A DNA stretch of 64,000 nt from the NCBI GenBank assembly GCA_017860345.1, contig JAFNAV010000002.1, forward strand, positions 27,253 through 91,252. The letters run 5' to 3'. Numbering within the stretch: position 1 is the stretch's first letter; the number at the start of each line of letters is the position of its first letter. This stretch comes from Bacteroidota bacterium. GTDB taxonomy: Bacteria > Bacteroidota > Bacteroidia > Bacteroidales > Paludibacteraceae. Below the pieces are notes generated by a model. The model saw nothing but the letters and a program-made list of their open reading frames with translations. It was not told the origin of the DNA and did not search any database. Positions 36,811 through 43,900 of the stretch are shown here, one piece after another. A program made the position numbers and the translations under genes.

Positions 36811-37719
36811 GTGGAAAGAATATATAAATACAGTGAAAGACTACTGGCATACCACGATTATGTGGTAGTGCCCGGCTTGGGAGGATTTGTAGTGCAAAAA
36901 CAATCGGCACGTATTCTGCCCGATCGGATTATTCCGCCAATGTCAACCATTGGTTTTAATCCTCTCATTAAGCATGGCGACGGTTTACTGGCCATTGAAA
37001 TAGCCCGTGCCGAAGGAATAACCTACCGGAAAGCGGTGGAATTGATTGATATGGAGGTTGATAGAATTAAAATTCAACTCAGCAATGGTGAAAAATTCAA
37101 CTTTGGAAATTTTGGAGAATTGGTGACCGGAGAAAATGGCAATATCCTGTTTTCGCCGCAGCAGAAAAGTGCTTTTCTGCCCGGAAACTTTCAAATGAAT
37201 GAAATTTTCGCTACTGAACGGAACTTTTCTGAAAAGCCGCAAAACAGCAAACAGATTATTTCAATCCCTATTGCCAATACATTCAGATATGCTGTAGCTG
37301 CCTCGCTCATTTTCGGACTATTGCTGATTTCGCCACAGGTGAATGATGTAAAAAGAACCGATGCTGCCGGTTTTATTCCGTTCAGCAACACCATTATTGC
37401 CCCTGCTCAGGTTGCCGACACCGTGGCCGTTGCCTGCCCTGAACTTACAAGCACCGAATTACCCAACGGTCAGATACAGAACAACGACTCTGCTCTGTAT
37501 CATGTAATTGTAGCAAGTATGGCAACACTGGAGGACGCGCAAAACTATTGCGCTACGCTAAAAGCCGATGATTACGAATGCGCACACATTCTCGATCCCG
37601 TAAAAACTTATCGTGTAGCCATCCAATCGTTTCCCGATAAAAACGAAGCTGTGGCTTACATGGAAAATCTCCGGAAGTTAGATTCGCGCTTTGAAACCGC
37701 ATGGGTACTGTGCAAATAA
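36811..37719 (+). CDS. HU-CCDC81 and SPOR domain protein
   Basis: The N-terminal part (ERIYKYSERLLAYHDYVVVPGLGGFVV) is the Bacteroidota HU-CCDC81 module of two DNA-bending-like halves (about 1-140). A membrane segment follows (RYAVAASLIFGLLLI, about 175-195), then a periplasmic SPOR domain (about 225-300, YHVIVASMATLEDAQNYC), which in other proteins binds denuded peptidoglycan at division sites. The ORF opens at ATG 36766; I prefer GTG 36811 because homology begins there and two -7 boxes overlap the extra codons. A link between division-site cell wall and DNA or another cytoplasmic partner is inferred. Confidence 0.85.
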   Translation: MERIYKYSERLLAYHDYVVVPGLGGFVVQKQSARILPDRIIPPMSTIGFNPLIKHGDGLLAIEIARAEGITYRKAVELIDMEVDRIKIQLSNGEKFNFGNFGELVTGENGNILFSPQQKSAFLPGNFQMNEIFATERNFSEKPQNSKQIISIPIANTFRYAVAASLIFGLLLISPQVNDVKRTDAAGFIPFSNTIIAPAQVADTVAVACPELTSTELPNGQIQNNDSALYHVIVASMATLEDAQNYCATLKADDYECAHILDPVKTYRVAIQSFPDKNEAVAYMENLRKLDSRFETAWVLCK

Positions 37720-37828
37720 GTACCGGGAAACGCAAAAAAGAAAGTGAATCATTTTTACTTCATTGTAAAACAGAGAGAAATATCCTATAATTTTTTGACT
37801 ATAAGTATTCTGATTCAAAAAAAAATCT

Positions 37829-37836
37829 TATCTTTG
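37829..37836 (+). promoter_or_regulatory. -7 box for rpsP
   Basis: TATCTTTG fits TAnnTTTG about 55 bases upstream of the rpsP ATG. Confidence 0.5.
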
Positions 37837-37890
37837 CATCCGCTTTTCGAGAAAAAGCATTAGGTATAATCATTAAAAAATTGAATTAAA

Positions 37891-38439
37891 ATGCCCGTTA
37901 AAGTAAGATTGCAACGTCATGGCCGTAAAGGATATGCTTATTATCATATCGTTATTGCCGACAGTCGCGCGCCACGTGATGGCAAATTTATCGAACGTAT
38001 CGGTTCGTACAACCCGAACACCAATCCTGCAACAGTTGACCTGAAATTCGACCGCGCAGTATATTGGTTACAAGTTGGTGCTCAGCCTACTGACACCACT
38101 CGCAACATACTTTCTGCTGAAGGTGTATTGTTGAAAAAACACTTGTTGGAAGGTGTAAAAAAAGGAGCTTTTGATGAAGCTGAAGCTGAAAAACGCTTTG
38201 CTGCATGGAAAACTTCAAAAGAATCGCAAGTAAACAAAACCAAAGAACAACTGGCTGCCGAAAAACAAGCTGCTAACAAAGCACGCTTAGCCGCCGAAGC
38301 AGAGCTTAATAAAGCTAAAGCTGCTGAAGTAGCTAAGAAGAAAGCTGAGGCCGTAGCTGCTGCTGCCGAAGCCGAAGTGGCCGAAGAAGCTCCTGCTACT
38401 GAAGAAGCTCCTGCTGAAGAAGCTCCTGCCGCCGAATAA
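37891..38439 (+). CDS. rpsP: 30S ribosomal protein S16
   Basis: Residues 1-80 are standard S16 ([32 protein letters not shown]), a small-subunit assembly protein. The protein runs to 182 residues: after about residue 110 come a Lys/Ala/Glu-rich helical segment and a tail of Ala-Glu-Pro repeats ([13 protein letters not shown]). Long S16 tails of this kind are common in Bacteroidota. It is a single gene with its own promoter and terminator, unlike the rpsP-rimM-trmD operon of Proteobacteria. Confidence 0.97.
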   Translation: MPVKVRLQRHGRKGYAYYHIVIADSRAPRDGKFIERIGSYNPNTNPATVDLKFDRAVYWLQVGAQPTDTTRNILSAEGVLLKKHLLEGVKKGAFDEAEAEKRFAAWKTSKESQVNKTKEQLAAEKQAANKARLAAEAELNKAKAAEVAKKKAEAVAAAAEAEVAEEAPATEEAPAEEAPAAE

Positions 38440-38463
38440 AGATTCGATGGAAAACAAAACATA

Positions 38464-38491
38464 AAACCCGAAAGCAATTTCGGGTTTTTTT
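38464..38491 (+). terminator. Intrinsic terminator of rpsP
   Basis: AAACCCGAAA, a GCAA loop and TTTCGGGTTT followed by a T run, 24 bases past the stop. Confidence 0.93.
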
Positions 38492-38631
38492 GTATACCTC
38501 ATTTTTCAAAAAGAAAATCACAACCGCTTTTTAAGTGTATCTTTAGGATATTACTACAGAAGATAATTTTTCAACAAATCGAATTTCTGCAAACGCAGAA
38601 TAATCTTTTTTAATTTATTCAATATCAAATC

Positions 38632-38925
38632 ATGATGACAAAAACAGTAAACATAGCGCTACAAATCCTGCCATCGTCAAAAAGCGTACACCCCTACAGT
38701 ATAGTAGACAAAGCCATAGAAGTAATTGCAGCATCGGGGCTTAAGTACAGAGTAACCCCTTTTGAAACAGTGATGGAAGGCAGCTACGAAGATATAATGA
38801 CAGTGATAAAAGAAGCACAGGAAGCTTGCTACAATGCCGGAGCCGACAGTCTGATGACTTATCTGAAAATTCAAAGCTCACTCAATGATGTGACTATTGA
38901 AGATAAAATGGAAAAATACGATTAA
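38632..38925 (+). CDS. MTH1187/YkoF-family thiamine-binding-like protein
   Basis: A 97-residue ferredoxin-like-fold protein of the MTH1187 family (Pfam Thiamine_BP): VNIALQILPSSKSVHPYSIVD and SGLKYRVTPFETVMEGSYEDIM. Relatives such as YkoF bind thiamine or its pyrimidine part. No thiamine transporter or biosynthetic gene is adjacent, so the ligand is not confirmed. A glycosyltransferase gene follows after 31 bases on the same strand. Confidence 0.85.
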   Translation: MMTKTVNIALQILPSSKSVHPYSIVDKAIEVIAASGLKYRVTPFETVMEGSYEDIMTVIKEAQEACYNAGADSLMTYLKIQSSLNDVTIEDKMEKYD

Positions 38926-38956
38926 CATCGCAACAAAAAACAACCCATTCCGCAAT

Positions 38957-39769
38957 ATGGTAAATGCGTCCATCGTGATATACAAACATGCGGTACATGA
39001 AATTGAGCCGCTTGTACAAACGCTACGGAAATCAAATATGATTTCCGAAATATATCTGTTGGATAATTCACCTGAATACAACTCTGATTTTGAAGCTCTT
39101 CCTGCCATTTATATTTTTAATCATCAAAATATCGGATACGGCAGAGCGCATAATATAGCACTACGGCAATCGCAACAACAAGCTACTGATTATCATCTTG
39201 TAGTAAATCCTGACATCCGGTTCGATTCAGACATTATCGGTAAAATTGTTGAATTTATGGATAAAAATACAGAAATAGGACATTTAATGCCTCAAGTATT
39301 TTATCCTGACGGCAGAATTCAGTATCTTTGCAAACTATTACCTACACCTGACGATTTGTTGTTCCGCCGGTTTTTGCCCGGTTCATGGACAATCAAAAAA
39401 ACAGCCCGGTTCGAAATGCACGATTGCGGATACAACAAACTTACTGACGTACCATACCTCTCGGGGTGTTTCATGTTTTTGAGAGTATCGGCGCTGAACG
39501 CAACCGGCATTTTCGACGAACGATTCTTTTTGTATCCCGAAGATATTGATTTAAGCCGGCGAATACACCAAAAATATCGAACAGTTTTTTACCCTGATGT
39601 GTCGGTGGTGCATTACCATGAACGAGGCTCGTACAAAAGCCTGAAAATGATGCTGATTCATATCATAAACCTGATCAGATATTTCAACAAATGGGGATGG
39701 TTTTGTGATAAAGAACGAAAAAAGATTAACAAACAAATAATAAAACAATACCTATGCACTTCAGCCTGA
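38957..39769 (+). CDS. Family 2 glycosyltransferase
   Basis: A GT2 enzyme with a GT-A fold: VNASIVIYKHAVHEIEPLVQ at the start, the donor-binding VVNPDIRFDSD near residue 85, LSGCFMFLRVSALNATGIFDERFFLYPEDIDL near 180, and the HYHERGSYKS segment. It resembles rhamnosyl- or galactofuranosyl-type enzymes of surface glycans. The ORF track starts at 38897, inside the preceding gene; the ATG at 38957 removes that overlap and begins with the conserved VNASIVIY. It overlaps marC by 16 bases. Confidence 0.88.
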   Translation: MVNASIVIYKHAVHEIEPLVQTLRKSNMISEIYLLDNSPEYNSDFEALPAIYIFNHQNIGYGRAHNIALRQSQQQATDYHLVVNPDIRFDSDIIGKIVEFMDKNTEIGHLMPQVFYPDGRIQYLCKLLPTPDDLLFRRFLPGSWTIKKTARFEMHDCGYNKLTDVPYLSGCFMFLRVSALNATGIFDERFFLYPEDIDLSRRIHQKYRTVFYPDVSVVHYHERGSYKSLKMMLIHIINLIRYFNKWGWFCDKERKKINKQIIKQYLCTSA

Positions 39770-40329
39770 TACAAATAACAAGTGCCTTTATGGTGCTTTT
39801 TGCCATTATCGACATACTGGGTTCTATTCCTATTATATTGAATATCAAGAAAAAATCTAATAAGATATATGCCCTGAGAGCCAGTTCTGTAGCTTTGGGT
39901 ATATTGGTATTGTTTCTGTTTACAGGCGAAGGTATTCTTAAATTATTTAATGTTGATATTCAGTCGTTTGCTGTAGCTGGCGCTTTAGTTATTTTTATTT
40001 TTGCCATCGAGATGATTCTTGATGTTGAGATTTTTCGTAACAAAGGCCCCGAAGGCGGCTCTTCTATAGTACCGCTGGCCTTTCCATTAATAGCAGGCCC
40101 GGGTTCATTTACTACATTACTTTCGCTTCGTGCCGAATACGCTACCGAAAACATTCTGGTGGCACTGGTTCTGAATCTCGCTTTTGTATATTTAGTTCTA
40201 AAATCGACTTCCAAAATAGAAAAGTTTATCGGCGAAGCAGGCATTTATATTTTGCGAAAATTCTTTGGAATAATACTTTTAGCCATCTCGGTTAAACTAT
40301 TTACTTCCAATCTGGGAACATTGCTTTGA
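39754..40329 (+). CDS. MarC-family membrane protein
   Basis: A 191-residue inner-membrane protein with about six hydrophobic helices and the MarC signatures VLFAIIDILGSIPIIL and VPLAFPLIAGPGSFTTLL. The family's function is unsettled; the old link to antibiotic resistance was not upheld. Its start overlaps the glycosyltransferase end by 16 bases, suggesting coupled translation. Confidence 0.9.
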   Translation: MHFSLIQITSAFMVLFAIIDILGSIPIILNIKKKSNKIYALRASSVALGILVLFLFTGEGILKLFNVDIQSFAVAGALVIFIFAIEMILDVEIFRNKGPEGGSSIVPLAFPLIAGPGSFTTLLSLRAEYATENILVALVLNLAFVYLVLKSTSKIEKFIGEAGIYILRKFFGIILLAISVKLFTSNLGTLL

Positions 40330-40412
40330 TAGTAAAAATCGCAAACAAAAGGATTATAACCCTCAAAACAATTTACTAATCCGTTTTTTGTATCGAAAAA
40401 ACACCCACATAC

Positions 40413-40958
40413 ATGTCCGAAATATCAATTGAAATTCAGGGAGTTGCCGCAGAACTTGTGCTTGGAAATTACATGCCAACCGACCCAACCATTATGAATA
40501 ACTGGGAAGACTTTTATCATTACAACGACCTGATTCATACTTCGCAATTGCTCCCGGATTATATCTCGGATATCACTATCAGGCAAAACGAGAGCATCTT
40601 GTTCCGTGGAAAAATTCCGGCAAGTCAGTTCAAAGCGCAAAAAAGTTTTATCCCGGTAATGGTTGAAAGAGCCTTGTATCTTCGAGCAGAATGCGTTGAA
40701 CAAGCCGTGTTCAAATGCTTTTTTAACGCTGAAACTTTCGATATCAGCAAATTGAGTTTTGAAACTCAGGATTACGATCAGCTATTCAAAACCGGCACAT
40801 CGTTTCTGGTACATCTGCTTTACGATGGCCGCAAGATTGTTCCTGAATGGCAAAGCGGAAAGCCCATAGGCAACATCTGCCTGCTATGTCGTTACGAAAA
40901 CGGTTACCTGGTACCACTCTACGACGCTGTAAATAAGGTAGAAGCTGGTAAAAGGTAG
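40413..40958 (+). CDS. Hypothetical cytoplasmic protein
   Basis: A 181-residue protein without signal peptide or membrane segment. It looks globular and mixed alpha/beta, with an acidic N-terminal half (NWEDFYHYNDLIHTSQLLPDY) and a few cysteines (CVEQAVFKCF, NICLLCRYENG) not in a clear metal motif. I recognise no family. It lies 83 bases after marC and converges with the large macroglobulin gene. Codon pattern and the lack of a competing frame support it as a real gene. Confidence 0.7.
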   Translation: MSEISIEIQGVAAELVLGNYMPTDPTIMNNWEDFYHYNDLIHTSQLLPDYISDITIRQNESILFRGKIPASQFKAQKSFIPVMVERALYLRAECVEQAVFKCFFNAETFDISKLSFETQDYDQLFKTGTSFLVHLLYDGRKIVPEWQSGKPIGNICLLCRYENGYLVPLYDAVNKVEAGKR

Positions 40959-40994
40959 ATTGATTTGTTCTGATTAACTCATCTAACCATCAAA

Positions 40995-43900
40995 TTAGTA
41001 CTTAGTTTTTTCTTTTACCACTCTTACTTTTTTCAGACTATTATTGGCATTAAAAGTAGGAAAGTACATCAACTCAACTTTAGCAGGATTTAATGTAAAT
41101 ATGCCATCAAAACGTGGAATCAGATTAATTTCGTAGGTATATTTTCCTTTTTGAAGTTTCTGAAAATAGATGTTGGTCATATTTTTATAGTATTCGCGAT
41201 ATTCATTCCATCTGTTTCCCTGATTTTTATTTTCGTAAGAAAAACCTGCCGGGACAGGAATGTTAAGCATCACATATTCAGCATCTTTCTTTAGCTCAAG
41301 ATTTACAATCAACTTTACTGGTTTACCTGCGTAAAAGCATAAATTACCCGAATTAAAACGGGTTTCTATAACAAAGTCCCCGGACTTGGGTTTGGGGTTC
41401 GCGTTCCATGCATGTTGATAAGCCGTTAGAAAAACAACACCCTGCCCCCTCTTTGTTATTGTAATTTTTTGGTCCGCATTAACTTTTAATGTATAGGGAA
41501 ACTCGGTAATTGTTTTATTTATATCTCCCAGAAACATGAGCGATGACTTACCCGGACTTGTTTTAATTTTTAAAATATCAGGTAAAATTGTTTCCAGTAT
41601 CTGAGCCGACTCGTAAGTATTCCACCAAGAATAGCTTTGTTTTGTTTCCATAAAAAATCGCCTTATTTTATTTAGTACTGAATCATTTTCTCCGGCATGT
41701 CGCAAAATTCGATAAACCGACAAAGTGTTCATAATATCATTGCTCATCAAACTATGGTTTTTGTTTTCTTCTCTGTAAAATGTGTTTCCAAATATTGTTT
41801 GCTGTTTATGTTTGGAGAGTAATGTTGTATCGTAAGGTATTTTACATGACTGACGTAACTCAATAAGCGATAACTGTATGTCAAACGATTTATGTTTAAC
41901 GGTATCAAGTTCATTGATATAAGTTTTATAATCAACGGCACAATTAAACATTTTGAGCATTTTAAGAATACAAACATCTTTGTCGATATTCTGATGTTTT
42001 CCAGACTCAAGTACAGAAACGTAATCCATAGCGAGGCGGGTGCTGTCAATATTGACCTTAAAGTTTTGTTGGCGTGCTTTACCAAGAGCCTGTAAGACAT
42101 GTAAACTAAACCTGTAATGTGTTTCCGTATCAGGCCACCAACCCCAAAAGCCATCAGATTTTCTGTTTTTAACCAACCGTTGTATCATACTTTCCACATC
42201 GCGATCGTACTTAAACTTTACGCCTTTGTATGCTGCAACGGCTCTTTCAGACAATAAGGCTATTAATTTAGACGCTATCTGTTCGTTGCAATCATATCTG
42301 TAACTTTTAAGCCGCTTGATTTCCGTTTCAAAAACATTAAGCACATCAGCATCAGCATAAATAGAAACCTCTCCTTGCGCATGATTAAACACAGGTGTTA
42401 TAGTACTATCACTATCAAGCATATAAAAGCTTCCGGTTGTTTCTTCCATTCCCGTTGGAAAAACAGGAATTTGTCGCTCTTCTCCGTCAAAATATCCGTC
42501 TTCTCTTTTAAGCATATATTTTAACCTGAGTGTATCCGAATGGGCAACTACATTTAAAGTGTCGATGTCAGAATTACGGCAATAGCGGCTTTTCTCATAC
42601 AATATGGCCCCATCTTGTTCAAACGAACTTTTTACTTTAGTGGAATCTGGCAAATAGTTGACCGTTTTACCAATTACCTTTACCGTGTCGCCCATCACCA
42701 AAAATGAGGGCACTGATAACTGAGCCATTAACGGTTTGTAGGATTTGATACTACTATTAGCCATACCTACCTGCCTCTTCCCATTCATTGCCAAAGCATA
42801 AGTATTCCATTTTGTAACATCATCGGGAAAGGTAACATCAAATCTGACTTTACCGTTTTTATCCGTTTTCAATCGTGGTTGCCAATACGCATAATCTGAG
42901 AAATTTGTTCGCAAATTACCGGCCTGCGTTGCAGCATCTACAAAAGACTGGTCGTAATCAGCTCCTTTATTATCTTTACTCAGAATACTTCGGTATGCAT
43001 TATCTTTGGTACTGATAACTACAACCCCATTGGCCGCCCTTGCCCCATAAATAGCTATAGCACTTTCATCTTTAATTACCTCGATGTTATTAATCATCGA
43101 CTGATCAAGAGCATCCGGGTTTCCAGTAAATACCATTCCATCAACAACATATAATGGTGTTGCATTTACAGAAATGGCCGAAACTCCTCTTACAATCAAG
43201 TTCTCAGAACTTTGAGAACCAACAACCCCTGAAACCTTTCCTGACAAAACAGAACTAATTGAACCTGTAAGAACTTGTTTTTTATAAGTGCCATACCCAA
43301 TCACCACCACTTCATTCAGATTAAGTTCACTTTCAGTTAATTCAATATTGTGGTTAGTTACTTCCCATATATTCATTTTAACCGGGTTGTATCCCACATA
43401 CGAAATTGTTACACTACTCCTGTTCTTAGGTACCTTTAAAGTAAAGTTGCCCTCCAGATTAGAAACAGTACCCAGATTTGTACCATCGACGGTTATCGAA
43501 GCTCCAATTACTGGTTCTTTAGTGGTAGCATCAACCACTTTCCCCGATATGATAGAACCTTCGCCGTTGTATATATTTTTTATCAAATATTGATTGTAAA
43601 TCTGATTTAACTCCGACTCCTTTACCGGCTCTCCATCCTTATCGAGAAACATGTACTGCTCAATCATATTACTTACAGTTTTGCCAAAATTATCATGGCT
43701 CAAAGACTCGGGTAAATTTGTTTTAATGTAAGTTATACCATCTCTTTTGGCATAAACAGAATCCACTAAACAATAAGACGAGCCCTGATAAAACAATATA
43801 ATCTGATAAAATCCCTCTTTGAGCTGATGAAACATATTAACCCGCCCGGGATAAACGCGAATAAATTTTTCATTATTCAAACCAATTATCAATGTATTAA

